From Skermanella rosea (GTDB lineage: Bacteria > Pseudomonadota > Alphaproteobacteria > Azospirillales > Azospirillaceae): a DNA stretch of 64,000 nucleotides. Shown here one piece after another: positions 45,723 to 54,331 of the stretch; the first letter of the stretch is position 1, and each line of letters begins with the position of its first letter. The DNA lies in the NCBI RefSeq assembly GCF_016806835.2, contig NZ_CP086111.1, positions 4,705,471-4,769,470 of the forward strand, read 5' to 3'. Position numbers and translations under genes: made by a program. The notes beneath the pieces were generated by a model. It saw nothing but the letters and a program-made list of their open reading frames with translations, did not search any database and was not told the origin of the DNA.

Positions 45723-46961
45723 GTGCCATCGCCGTCCCGATTTTCCCCGATCGCCGCCGCCGTCCTGGCGGCGGCGCTCCACCTCGTTCCGGCCGGGCCG
45801 GCACACGCCCAGGCGCCGTCGTCCCCGGCGCCCGGCTGGGACGCGACGCTGGCGGCCGCGCGCGGCAAGACCGTGTACTGGAACGCCTGGGCGGGCGATC
45901 CCAGGATCAACGACTATATCGGCTGGGTCGGCGGCCAGGTGCGCGACCGGTTCGGCATCGACCTGCGCCACGTCAAGGTGACCGACACCGCCGACGTCGT
46001 GTCCCGCGTGCTGGCCGAGAAGGCGGCCGGCAAGGACCGGGGCGGCTCGGTCGACCTGGTCTGGATCAACGGCGAGAACTTCGCGGCCATGAAGGAGAAC
46101 GGGCTTCTGTACGGCCCCTTCGTGGACCGGCTGCCCAACGCCGCCCGGATCGACACGACAGGCAAGCCGACCACCACCGTCGACTTCACGATCCCGACCG
46201 ACGGGCTGGAGGCGCCCTGGGGCATGGCCCAGTTCGTCTTCGTCCATGACTCCGAAGAGGTCGCGGATCCGCCGCGCAGCGCCGCCGCCCTGCTGGACTG
46301 GACCAGCGGGAACCCCGGTCGCTTCACCTATCCGAGCCCGCCGGACTTCATCGGCAGCACCTTCCTGAAGCAGATGCTGGTGGAGGTGACGGCCGACCCG
46401 GCGCGACTTCAGCGGCCGGCCGACGATGCCGATTTCGACCGGGTGACGGCGCCGCTCTGGTCGTTCCTCGACCGGCTGCATCCCAACCTGGCGCGCGGCG
46501 GCCGGAGCTTCCCGGCGACCGGCCCGGCGCTGAAGCAGATGCTGGCCGACGGCGAGGTCGCCATGGCCTTGAGCTTCCATCCCGGCGAGGCGTCCCGCGA
46601 CATCGCCGGCGGCCTGCTGCCGCCGTCGGTCCGCACCTTCGTGCTGGACCGCGGGACGATCGGCAACACCCACTTCGTGGCGATCCCCTACAATGCGAAC
46701 GCGCCGGAGGCCGCCATGGTGGTGGCCGACTTCCTGCTGTCGCCGGAAGCCCAGATCCGCAAGCAGGATCCCGCCGTGTGGGGCGACTTCACCGTGCTGG
46801 ACCCGGACCGGCTCGATCCGGAGGACCGCCGGCGGTTCGAGGCCCTGCCCCGGGGCGTGGCGACCCTGTCGGACGAGGAGCTGGGCACGGCCCAGCTCGA
46901 ACCGCACCCCTCGTGGATGGTGCGGATCGAGCAGCAATGGACCAAGAGGTACGGGAGCTGA
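45723..46961 (+). CDS. ynjB: ABC transporter substrate-binding protein, YnjB family
   Basis: A 412-residue periplasmic binding protein. The signal peptide ends GPAHAQA; the mature domain begins GKTVYWNAWAGDPRINDYIG and contains SVDLVWINGENFAAMKENGL and EAPWGMAQFVFVHDS, closely resembling YnjB. GTG 45723 follows AGGAG by about 11 bases and lies 25 bases after the kinase stop, so it is probably in that operon. The matching YnjC and YnjD genes are at 6098-8619, about 37 kb away. The ligand is not established. Confidence 0.9.
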   Translation: MPSPSRFSPIAAAVLAAALHLVPAGPAHAQAPSSPAPGWDATLAAARGKTVYWNAWAGDPRINDYIGWVGGQVRDRFGIDLRHVKVTDTADVVSRVLAEKAAGKDRGGSVDLVWINGENFAAMKENGLLYGPFVDRLPNAARIDTTGKPTTTVDFTIPTDGLEAPWGMAQFVFVHDSEEVADPPRSAAALLDWTSGNPGRFTYPSPPDFIGSTFLKQMLVEVTADPARLQRPADDADFDRVTAPLWSFLDRLHPNLARGGRSFPATGPALKQMLADGEVAMALSFHPGEASRDIAGGLLPPSVRTFVLDRGTIGNTHFVAIPYNANAPEAAMVVADFLLSPEAQIRKQDPAVWGDFTVLDPDRLDPEDRRRFEALPRGVATLSDEELGTAQLEPHPSWMVRIEQQWTKRYGS

Positions 46962-46988
46962 CGCTCCCGGACTTCGATCTTCCCGGCC

Positions 46989-48182
46989 TCAGCCCTTGAG
47001 CGCCGCGACGCCCGGCAGGTCCTTGCCTTCCAGCCATTCCAGGAAAGCGCCGCCGGCGGCCGAGACATAGGTGAAGGCATCCTCGACGCCGGCCGCGGCC
47101 AGGGCCGCCACGGTGTCGCCGCCGCCGGCCACGCTCAGCACCCGGCCTGCCTTGGTCAGCGCCGCGACGCTGCCGGCCACGGCGTTGGTCCCGGCGTCGA
47201 ACGGACGGGTCTCGAACGCGCCCAGCGGGCCGTTCCAAACCACCGTGCGGCAGCCCTGCAGCTTCAGGGTCACGTACTCGACCGTGGCCGGGCCGACGTC
47301 CAGGATCATGGAGTCGGCGGGCACCTGGTCGATCGCCACCACCTGGCTCTCGGCCCCGGCCTTGAACTCCTTCGCGACGATGGCGTCGCGCGGCAGCAGG
47401 ATCTCGCAACCGGCCTGCTCGGCGATCGCCATGATCTCGCGCGCCTGCTCGGCCATGTCCTTCTCGCACAGGGAGGCGCCGACCGCGGTGCCGCGGGCAT
47501 AGAGGAAGGTGTTGGCCATGCCGCCGCCCAGCGCCAGCAGGTTGACCCGGCGCACCAGGTTGCCCAGCAGATCCAGCTTGGTGGAGATCTTGGCGCCACC
47601 GACCACGGCGGCGACCGGGCGCTCGGGATTCTCCAGCGCCAGGGACAGGGCCTTCAGCTCGGCCTCCATCAGGCGGCCGGCGGCGTTGGGCAGCAGGCGG
47701 GCCAGCGCCTCGGTCGAGGCGTGGGCGCGGTGGGCCGCGGAGAAGGCGTCGTTGACGTAGATGTCGCCCAGCTCGGCGAGCTGCTTCGCGAAGCCGGGGT
47801 CGTTCTTCTCCTCCTCCGGGTGGAAGCGGAGGTTCTCCATCACGATGATCGAGCCGCCATGGAGCTTGGCGAGGGCCTCCTTGGCCTGGGGCCCGACGCA
47901 GTCCGGCGCGAAGGCGACCTTCTGGCCGACCGCCTTGGACACCGCGTCGACCACGGGCTGCAGGGAGTATTTCGGATCGGGGCCGCCCTTGGGCCGGCCG
48001 AAGTGGGAGAGCACGACCACCTTGGCACCGGCCTTCGACAGCTCCGTCAGGGTCGGAGCCAGCCGGTCGATGCGCGTCGTGTCCGACACCGCGCCGTCCT
48101 TCATCGGGACGTTCAGGTCGGCCCGGACCAGGACGGTCTTGCCATCGAACTGGTAGTCATCAAGGGTTTTGAAGCCGCTCAT
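46989..48182 (-). CDS. pgk: Phosphoglycerate kinase
   Basis: A 397-residue glycolytic and gluconeogenic enzyme interconverting 1,3-bisphosphoglycerate and 3-phosphoglycerate with ADP/ATP. Signature stretches are [57 protein letters not shown] and [12 protein letters not shown] (nucleotide site). Length is normal. It converges on ynjB with 27 bases between, where a short hairpin (46952-46969) overlaps the ynjB stop. No gap or fba gene is adjacent in this window. Confidence 0.97.
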   Translation of the reverse strand: MSGFKTLDDYQFDGKTVLVRADLNVPMKDGAVSDTTRIDRLAPTLTELSKAGAKVVVLSHFGRPKGGPDPKYSLQPVVDAVSKAVGQKVAFAPDCVGPQAKEALAKLHGGSIIVMENLRFHPEEEKNDPGFAKQLAELGDIYVNDAFSAAHRAHASTEALARLLPNAAGRLMEAELKALSLALENPERPVAAVVGGAKISTKLDLLGNLVRRVNLLALGGGMANTFLYARGTAVGASLCEKDMAEQAREIMAIAEQAGCEILLPRDAIVAKEFKAGAESQVVAIDQVPADSMILDVGPATVEYVTLKLQGCRTVVWNGPLGAFETRPFDAGTNAVAGSVAALTKAGRVLSVAGGGDTVAALAAAGVEDAFTYVSAAGGAFLEWLEGKDLPGVAALKG

Positions 48183-48477
48183 CGGTTCCGTCCCATTCCT
48201 CGTGGATAGTGCGCGCCCAGTGGATCGCCAAAGGTGTCGCAGAATGACTTCGTGGCATTTTCATGATGCCTGTCGCCGCGGGGGGAACCAACCACAACCG
48301 GCCCGGCAAATCAATCTCCGGCCTCCGCAAGGGGCGGCGACTATGTCAGGCTACCCGTATCGAAATGGGCGCCGCCTGCGCCCCGGCCGCTCCCGGCTTG
48401 ACTTGGCGGCTTGACTTGGCGGCCCGGAAAACCAGCATAGCTCTGGTATGATCGCCAACGGTGACGGAGCTTCGACC

Positions 48478-49521
48478 ATGATCGGACCGGCAGGACGCGC
48501 GGCCTATGCCCTCAGCCAGACCGCCCGCATCTCGTGGTTCTTCGGGCAGTACCTCCTGGCGGCCAGGCTGAACGGCCGGGTCGTGCCCAGGGACCGGCTG
48601 CCCAAGGATCTGAAGACGCCTGACAGGGCGGTCATCCTGGCCGACATCAGGGAGCTGATGCGCCGCGACTTCGCCAACATCGACGCCGGCTACTACCGCA
48701 TGCCCCACGACATGGTGGAGCCGCCGCGCAAGGTGCTGCGCGACGCGGTGCGCTTCTTCCAGGACCTGCCGGAGGTGCGGCGCCGGCGGCGCGACCGGAT
48801 CGCCACCGAGGTCTTCGAGGAGCGGCGGGCTGAGGGCGCGAAGCTGCCGCGCTACTATCTTCAGAACTTCCATTACCAGACCGACGGCTATCTCAGCGAC
48901 CACTCGGCCGAACTGTACGACCATCAGGTGGAGGTGCTGTTCGGCGGCGGCGCGGACGCGATGCGCCGGCAGGCGCTGGTGCCGCTCCACCATCACTTCC
49001 GGGAGCGCAGGGTCTCCGAGTGCAGGCTCCTGGACGTGGCCTGCGGCACGGGGCGCTTCCTGACCTTCGTGAAGGACAATTACCCCCGGCTGGACGTCAC
49101 CGCCCTGGACCTGAGCCCGAACTACCTGCGCCAGTCCCGGCGGCTGCTCAGCCCCTGGTCGCGGACCCGGTTCGTCCAGGCCGCGGCGGAAAGCATACCG
49201 GCCCCGGACGAGAGCTTCGACGCCGTCACCTGCATCTACCTGTTCCACGAACTGCCCCGCAAGGTGCGGGCCGCCGCCGCGGCCGAGATGGCGCGGGTGC
49301 TGAAGCGCGACGGCATCCTGGTCTTCGTCGAGACCCTGCAGAAGGGCGACCGGCCCGACTATGACGGCCTGCTGGACCTGTTCCCGCTGGCCTTCTACGA
49401 ACCCTACTACGACGACTATATCCGCCAGGACATCGGCGCCCTGTTCTCGCAGGCCGGGCTCGAAATCGTCGAAACGACGCTGGCGTTCATGTCCAAGGTG
49501 GTGGTATTGCGCAAGCGGTGA
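48478..49521 (+). CDS. SAM-dependent methyltransferase (UbiE-like) with N-terminal extension
   Basis: A 347-residue class I methyltransferase. Residues 1-165 are a helical extension (LPRYYLQNFHYQTDGYLSDH) and the catalytic domain follows: LLDVACGTGRFLTFV (SAM motif I), VTALDLSPNYLRQSRRLL, PAPDESFDAVTCIYLFHELP and VLKRDGILVFVETLQ. The substrate is unknown, though this type often acts on quinones, lipids or polyketide-like molecules. GGAG eight bases before ATG 48478 supports the start over ATG 48448. It is divergent from pgk. Confidence 0.88.
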   Translation: MIGPAGRAAYALSQTARISWFFGQYLLAARLNGRVVPRDRLPKDLKTPDRAVILADIRELMRRDFANIDAGYYRMPHDMVEPPRKVLRDAVRFFQDLPEVRRRRRDRIATEVFEERRAEGAKLPRYYLQNFHYQTDGYLSDHSAELYDHQVEVLFGGGADAMRRQALVPLHHHFRERRVSECRLLDVACGTGRFLTFVKDNYPRLDVTALDLSPNYLRQSRRLLSPWSRTRFVQAAAESIPAPDESFDAVTCIYLFHELPRKVRAAAAAEMARVLKRDGILVFVETLQKGDRPDYDGLLDLFPLAFYEPYYDDYIRQDIGALFSQAGLEIVETTLAFMSKVVVLRKR

Positions 49522-49524
49522 AAG

Positions 49525-49572
49525 CGACGGCGGCGGGCCGGCGACACCAGCATCGCGCCGCCGTCGTCTTTC
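49525..49572 (+). terminator. Probable terminator after the methyltransferase
   Basis: CGACGGCGGCG (49525-49535) pairs perfectly with CGCCGCCGTCG (49556-49566) across a 20-base loop, followed by TCTTTCC. The stem begins four bases after the stop. The large loop and short T run make it a medium-quality terminator. Confidence 0.45.
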
Positions 49573-49720
49573 CGGCGGAAGCATCATTATTACAGTTTTG
49601 TGAAACTAATATTACATATTGTTTGTATATGGGCTGTCTCCTATAAAGTTTGCCAATGTTTTCAGTTTCATGACAAATCTCGGGCGCTGACATTGTCCCC
49701 GGGTTGAGAGACACGAAAGA

Positions 49721-51304
49721 ATGGCAAGCCAGGAGATCGAGCTGAAGCTGCGGGTCGAGCCGCAGCATCTGCCCCGCTTCCGCAATTCCCCGGCACTGGC
49801 CGGATCGGCGGGCCGTCCGGCCGCCAAGAACCTCGAGAGCGTCTATTACGACACCGAGGACCTGCGCCTGCGCAGCCGCGACGTGACATTGCGGGTCCGC
49901 AAGCAGGGACGCAGCTTCGTCCAGACCATCAAGGCCGCCAACGAGCATGCCGGCGGCGTGTTCAGCCGGGGCGAGTGGGAATGCGCGGTGCCGACCGCGG
50001 AACCCGACCTCGCCGCCGTGACGGACGAGGAGCCGTTGCGCCGGCTCGGCCCGATCACCCAGGCCGACCTGCGGCCGGTCTTCGCCAGCCACGTCAAGCG
50101 GCAGGTCCGGATGCTGAACGGCGCCGCGGGCCGCGGCCCCGAGACCGTGATCGAGGTCGCCATCGACCAGGGCGAGATCCGGACGTCCGGCGGCGACGTC
50201 ATGCCCCTGGCGGAGCTGGAGCTGGAGCTCAAGGGCGGCGACCCCCAGGCCCTGTTCGACCTGGCGCTGGAGCTGTCGGGCGTGGCGCCGCTGCGGATCG
50301 AGACCCGTACCAAGGCGGAGCGCGGCTACGCCCTGGCCGCGGGCGAGGCCGAATCGGCGGTCAAGGCGCAGAAGCTGATGCTGACGCCGGACCATACCGC
50401 CGAGCAGGCGCTGGCCTCGATCATGCGCAACTGCCTGAGCCACGTGGTGCTGAACGAGGCGTCGGCGCTCAAGGGCGCCGACCCCGAGGGCGTCCACCAG
50501 ATGCGGGTGGCTCTGCGGCGCCTGCGCTCCGCCCTGGGACTGTTCCGCAAGCTGGTGCCGGCGGACCAGTACGGCTGGCTGGCCGCCGAGGTGAAGTGGC
50601 TGGCCGGCGAGCTCGGCAACGCGCGGGACTGGGACGTCTTCCTGGCGGACCTGCTGGCCCCGGTCGAAGGCGCGCTGGACGAGGAATCCGCCCGGGGCGG
50701 CCCCCTGAGCGCGCTGCGGGAAGCGGCCCTGGCGAGCCGGGAGCGGGCCTATGAACGCGCGCGGGCGGCCATCCTGTCGGCTCGCTACACCACCCTGCTG
50801 CTCAAGCTGGGAAGCTGGCTGGAGGCGCGCTCCTGGCGCCAGCAGCCGCTGTCGGAGGAGGCGGCCCGGCTGTTCGCCCCCGTCACCGACCTCGCCGACG
50901 GGCTGCTCGCGAAACGGCACAAGCAGTCGCGCCGGCGCGGCGCCGGCTTCGCCCACCTGCGCGCCGAACAGCGGCACGAACTGCGCATCTCCCTGAAGAA
51001 ACTGCGCTACGCCGCAGAGTTCTTCCGCTCGCTCTACGGCGACAAGGCCACGGCGAAGTATCTCCGCCGGCTGGCCGCCCTGCAGGACGACCTGGGCCAC
51101 CTGAACGACGTCGCCACCGCGGAGTCCCTGATGGGGCGGCTGGCGGCCGAGCAGGCCGGCGGTCCCGAGCTGTGGCGGATCGGCGGCGGCATGGTGATCG
51201 GCTGGCACGCCCGCGGCGTCGCCCAGATCGAGCCGAGGCTGATCCAGGACTGGGAGAATTTCGCCGCGGCGAAGCCTTTCTGGTCGAAGGCTTCCAACGG
51301 GTAG
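49721..51304 (+). CDS. CYTH-CHAD domain protein (triphosphatase / polyphosphate-binding)
   Basis: A 527-residue protein. Residues 1-205 are a CYTH triphosphate-tunnel domain with the E-x-E-x-K motif at E5-E7-K9 and tunnel strands DVTLRVRKQGRSFVQTIKAA and LAELELELKGG. Residues about 225-520 are a CHAD domain of helical repeats with basic histidines: HQMRVALRRLRSALGLFRK, ELGNARDWDVFL and RHELRISLKKLRYAAEFFRS. CHAD domains bind polyphosphate and can target proteins to polyphosphate granules. The upstream 200 bases are unusually AT-rich and should carry its promoter. A ParA-type ATPase follows 18 bases later. Confidence 0.92.
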   Translation: MASQEIELKLRVEPQHLPRFRNSPALAGSAGRPAAKNLESVYYDTEDLRLRSRDVTLRVRKQGRSFVQTIKAANEHAGGVFSRGEWECAVPTAEPDLAAVTDEEPLRRLGPITQADLRPVFASHVKRQVRMLNGAAGRGPETVIEVAIDQGEIRTSGGDVMPLAELELELKGGDPQALFDLALELSGVAPLRIETRTKAERGYALAAGEAESAVKAQKLMLTPDHTAEQALASIMRNCLSHVVLNEASALKGADPEGVHQMRVALRRLRSALGLFRKLVPADQYGWLAAEVKWLAGELGNARDWDVFLADLLAPVEGALDEESARGGPLSALREAALASRERAYERARAAILSARYTTLLLKLGSWLEARSWRQQPLSEEAARLFAPVTDLADGLLAKRHKQSRRRGAGFAHLRAEQRHELRISLKKLRYAAEFFRSLYGDKATAKYLRRLAALQDDLGHLNDVATAESLMGRLAAEQAGGPELWRIGGGMVIGWHARGVAQIEPRLIQDWENFAAAKPFWSKASNG

Positions 51305-51322
51305 GATAGGATCGCCGCCACC

Positions 51323-51949
51323 ATGCTCACAGTCCTCGTCGCCAACATCAAGGGCGGTTGCGGCAAGACCACGATCGCAACCCATCTGGCGGCCGCCTTC
51401 GCGACGGCCGGGCAGAACACCCTGCTGGCGGACGTGGACCGCCAGAAATCCAGCCTGGGCTGGGTCGACCGACGTCCGGCCGATGCGGCTCCCCTGACCG
51501 GGCTGGACTGGAGCAAGGACCTGGCCACGCCGCCCAAGGGCTCGGGCCGGCTGGTGATCGACGCGCCGGCCGCGCTCAAGACCAAGCAGATCGAGGAACT
51601 GGTCAGGCTGGCCGACGTGATCGTGCTGCCGGTGCTGCCCAGCACCTTCGACGAGCAGGCGACCCGGCGCTTCCTGGACAAGCTGGAAGAGCTGAAGCCG
51701 ATCGCGAAGAACAAGAAGGCGGTCGCGGTGGTCGGCAACCGGCTGCGCGCCCGGACCCGGTCGGCGGACCGGCTGGACGAGTTCCTGGACGGCGTCGGAC
51801 ACAGGGTCGTGACCCGGATCCGCGACACTCAGCTCTACCCCGACACCGCCGCCACGGGCCTGAGCCTGTTCGACCTCAAGGGCAAGCGCGTCGGCGACTA
51901 CCGAACCGACTGGGAACCGCTGCTCAGCTACATAGCGCTGGTGGAATAG
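51323..51949 (+). CDS. Small ParA-family ATPase
   Basis: A 208-residue ParA/MinD-superfamily ATPase with deviant Walker A KGGCGKTT (signature K10, P-loop K15), switch region LLADVDRQKSSLGW and the Walker B-like LVIDAPAAL. It lacks an N-terminal HTH, so it is the short type that positions plasmids or protein cargo rather than chromosomal ParA. It follows the CYTH-CHAD gene by 18 bases and is surely co-transcribed. No ParB is nearby; an unrelated low-complexity protein gene follows 230 bases later. AGGA lies 11 bases before ATG 51323. Confidence 0.9.
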   Translation: MLTVLVANIKGGCGKTTIATHLAAAFATAGQNTLLADVDRQKSSLGWVDRRPADAAPLTGLDWSKDLATPPKGSGRLVIDAPAALKTKQIEELVRLADVIVLPVLPSTFDEQATRRFLDKLEELKPIAKNKKAVAVVGNRLRARTRSADRLDEFLDGVGHRVVTRIRDTQLYPDTAATGLSLFDLKGKRVGDYRTDWEPLLSYIALVE

Positions 51950-52075
51950 ACTCCCCGATCGAGGTAGTCCAAAATTACTGGACAGGTTCCAGCAAACTCG
52001 ACGGACTGAGCGGCCCCAGACCGGGCCGGCGATGTCCAAGCCCTGGAAAAACCCATCGGGGCGGCGGCTTTCCCA

Positions 52076-52091
52076 CCACTTTCAAAAGTGG
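52076..52091. promoter_or_regulatory. Inverted repeat overlapping the sigma-54 promoter
   Basis: CCACTTT (52076-52082), CA, AAAGTGG (52085-52091) is a perfect 7-base inverted repeat whose right arm covers the first bases of the -24 element. This placement suits a repressor operator or a structural element; the binding protein is unknown. Confidence 0.5.
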
Positions 52092-52104
52092 CACGCGGCT
52101 TGCT
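52089..52104 (+). promoter_or_regulatory. Sigma-54 (RpoN) promoter, exact consensus match
   Basis: TGGCACG (52089-52095), CGGC, TTGCT (52100-52104) matches the -24/-12 consensus TGGCACG-N4-TTGCW at every fixed base with correct spacing. Transcription would begin near 52115, giving a leader of about 65 bases to the Gly/Ser-rich gene at 52180. Confidence 0.75.
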
Positions 52105-52179
52105 GATAGAGGAAGCATCGGCGGACGGCGACGGTGCCGACGGCGAACTGGAACAAACCTTCGATCAGCGGAGAAAATC

Positions 52180-52437
52180 ATGAGCACCAATGTCGGCGTT
52201 GAGCAGAGCGGCAAGTCGGGCGGCGACGCGTTCGGTCACTCCACCTCGGGTTCCATGGGCGTCGGCGGCGCGGGCCTGGGCTCCGCCTCGGCCTTCGGCG
52301 GCTACGGCAATGGCTCGGCCTCGGGCACCGCGTCGGGCTTCGGCGGCGATGCCGGCTCCAGCTCGGCCGCCTCGGGCGCCCTGGGCGGCGACGTCAGCGA
52401 CAACACCTCGATCGGCTCCATCACGATCAACTCCTGA
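52180..52437 (+). CDS. Gly/Ser/Ala-rich low-complexity protein
   Basis: An 85-residue protein of strongly biased composition, with segments such as GSMGVGGAGLGSASAFGGYG and SGTASGFGGDAGSSSAASGA, and an ending DNTSIGSITINS. It has no signal peptide, membrane helix or known domain, contains no cysteine or tryptophan and is probably disordered or self-assembling. GGAG six bases before ATG 52180 is a strong ribosome binding site. It has its own sigma-54 promoter and a strong terminator, so it is a genuine single-gene unit rather than a chance frame. Position after a ParA ATPase suggests an adaptor or cargo protein (inference). Confidence 0.8.
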   Translation: MSTNVGVEQSGKSGGDAFGHSTSGSMGVGGAGLGSASAFGGYGNGSASGTASGFGGDAGSSSAASGALGGDVSDNTSIGSITINS

Positions 52438-52463
52438 TCGCTGACGGACCTTCGGGTCAGGAA

Positions 52464-52503
52464 AAAGGCGCGGTGCCCCCTGGGCGCCGCGCCTTTCCGT
52501 TTT
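52464..52503. terminator. Strong terminator, probably bidirectional
   Basis: AAAGGCGCGGTGCCC (52464-52478), loop CCT, then GGGCGCCGCGCCTTT (52482-52496) forms a 15-pair stem with a single G-T wobble, followed by CCGTTTT. It lies between the Gly/Ser-rich gene (plus) and the small membrane protein gene (minus) and can serve both, since the other strand also has an A/T-rich flank. Confidence 0.85.
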
Positions 52504-52515
52504 CGACGTCCGCTC

Positions 52516-52737
52516 TCAGTTCTCGTGGGCCGCGGTATCGCCCGGTCCCCGGGGGCGCGCGCCGGCCTGGTCGAAGGCCCGGCGGATCGAGAAGAAGATC
52601 ACGCCGACGGCCACCGCGAAAACGATCAGCCCCATGTAATAGAACGTGTGATCCGCTGCGCGCGACGCCACGAACAGGCCGATCAGGCCGATCACGCCGA
52701 CGATGCCGTTGGTCACCCATGTGCCGATCTTGTCCAC
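52516..52737 (-). CDS. Small two-helix membrane protein
   Basis: A 73-residue protein with two membrane helices (IVGVIGLIGLFVASRAAD and FYYMGLIVFAVAVGVIFFSI) and a basic, Pro/Gly-rich cytoplasmic tail. Similar short proteins appear in other alphaproteobacteria without known function. GGAGGAG six bases before ATG 52737 is a very strong ribosome binding site. It lies between the Gly/Ser-rich gene and the histidine kinase gene. Confidence 0.78.
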   Translation of the reverse strand: MDKIGTWVTNGIVGVIGLIGLFVASRAADHTFYYMGLIVFAVAVGVIFFSIRRAFDQAGARPRGPGDTAAHEN

Positions 52738-52851
52738 CGTACTCTCCTCCGTTCCGCAAGGCGGCTCGCCGCCACCGTCGATGATTCCGCATCTCTAATA
52801 GGGAAACGGCGCGATCGTCGCAATCGATCCTTGAGGAGGATCCCGGGTGCC

Positions 52852-54249
52852 TTAAGACGACGGGCTGCCGGCCAGCGGGAGTTCCAGCACGAAGCAGGTG
52901 CCGCGGGAATCGCTCCCGGCCAGGCGGATGTCGCCGCCGTGGGCGCGGGCGACCTCGCGGGCGATCGCCAAGCCGAGCCCCGTCCCGCCCGCGCGGGCGG
53001 AGCCGGCGAAGGGCTGGAACAGGTTCTCCCGGGCGCGGGGCGCCAGGCCCGGCCCGTTGTCGCTGACCGTCAGGGCGAGCCGGCCGTCACTCTCCGGCGC
53101 CGCCGCGGCGACCGTGACCTCGGTGGCGCCGGCCTCCAGCGCGTTCCGCGCCAGGTTGGCCAGCGCGCGGGAAAGCTGCTCGCGATCGGCCTGGACCTTC
53201 AGTCCCCGCGGTACCCGGTTGACCAAGGCGATGCCGGTGCCGGCGGCCGGCGCCAGCTCGGCCCCGACCTCCTCCACCATCTCGGCCAGCGGCACCGCCG
53301 CGCGCCTGAGCGGCAGCGTGCCGTCGCGCGAATAGGCCAGGGTCTGGCTGCACAGCTCGACCGCCCGGTCGATCGCCTGCATCAGGCGCGGCGTGACCCG
53401 GCGGACCTCCGGATCCTCGCTGACCGCCAGCCGTTCGGAAACCAGCGCCGCGGTGGACAGGATGTTGCGGAGGTCGTGGTTGATCTTCGTGACCGCCGTG
53501 CCGAGGGCCGCCAGCCGTTCCTTCTGGCGCAGCGCCGAGCGCAGCGCCGCCTGCATGTCGATCAGCTCGCGCTGGGCCATGCCGATCTCGTCGGCCCGGC
53601 CGGTCGGCGGCAGGGTCGCCGACAGGTCCTCGGGATCGCGGCGGAAGGCCATCATGCTGGCGGTGATCCGCTGCATCGGCCGGACCATCAGGCCGTTCAG
53701 GCTGAGGAACACCAGACCCGCGGTGATCAGCGAGATCAGCACCGACAATGCCAGGATCCGCTCGGCGAAATCGATCATCTCCGCGCGGAGCGGCGCCTCG
53801 TCCAGCACCAGCTCGACCTCGGCGCCGCCGTCCTTCGGCGAGACTCCGGCGACCTGGATGACCCGGTCGTCCCGGCGGACCAGCAGGGCCACGGCGTCCA
53901 TGATCATGTCGAACCATGTGGCCCGCCTCAGGTCGTAGGCTTGCGCCACCGGCGGAGCGGGCGTCGTGCTCAGCATGTAGATGCGCTCGTCCGGCAGCTC
54001 GAGATCGACGGAATAGGCGCCGACATGGGCGAGCAGCTTCGTCTCCAGTTCCTCGGTGACCATCTGGTCGGGCGCCGCCTCGATCGTCAGGGCCGCGAGA
54101 TGGCCGGCCGCCATCCTCTGCTCCAGCCAGACCTGGCGGAAACGGGCGACCGACGGCGCGAAGATGAGAACCTCCGCCAGCATGACGAACAGGATGGTCA
54201 TGACCAGCAGCTTGGCCGACAGGCTGGTGGCGAACTTGCGAAGGATCAT
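52852..54249 (-). CDS. Membrane sensor histidine kinase
   Basis: A 465-residue inner-membrane kinase. Helix 1 (LLVMTILFVMLAEVLIFAP), a periplasmic sensor of about 130 residues, helix 2 (LALSVLISLITAGLVFLSLN), HAMP linker, HisKA with KINHDLRNILSTAALVSERL (phospho-histidine in NHDLRN) and HATPase with ALANLARNALEAGA, SDNGPGLAP and GGTGLGLAIAREVARAHGG. ATG 54249 is chosen; a GTG at 54285 adds 12 residues. There is no response regulator gene beside it. The input signal is unknown. Confidence 0.9.
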   Translation of the reverse strand: MILRKFATSLSAKLLVMTILFVMLAEVLIFAPSVARFRQVWLEQRMAAGHLAALTIEAAPDQMVTEELETKLLAHVGAYSVDLELPDERIYMLSTTPAPPVAQAYDLRRATWFDMIMDAVALLVRRDDRVIQVAGVSPKDGGAEVELVLDEAPLRAEMIDFAERILALSVLISLITAGLVFLSLNGLMVRPMQRITASMMAFRRDPEDLSATLPPTGRADEIGMAQRELIDMQAALRSALRQKERLAALGTAVTKINHDLRNILSTAALVSERLAVSEDPEVRRVTPRLMQAIDRAVELCSQTLAYSRDGTLPLRRAAVPLAEMVEEVGAELAPAAGTGIALVNRVPRGLKVQADREQLSRALANLARNALEAGATEVTVAAAAPESDGRLALTVSDNGPGLAPRARENLFQPFAGSARAGGTGLGLAIAREVARAHGGDIRLAGSDSRGTCFVLELPLAGSPSS

Positions 54250-54331
54250 GGCCGGCGGCGCATCCGTTCCGTTGGGGACGGACACCTTATACTTAAAAAG
54301 CCGGCTTATTGAACCCGTGCGGCGGAAAGTT

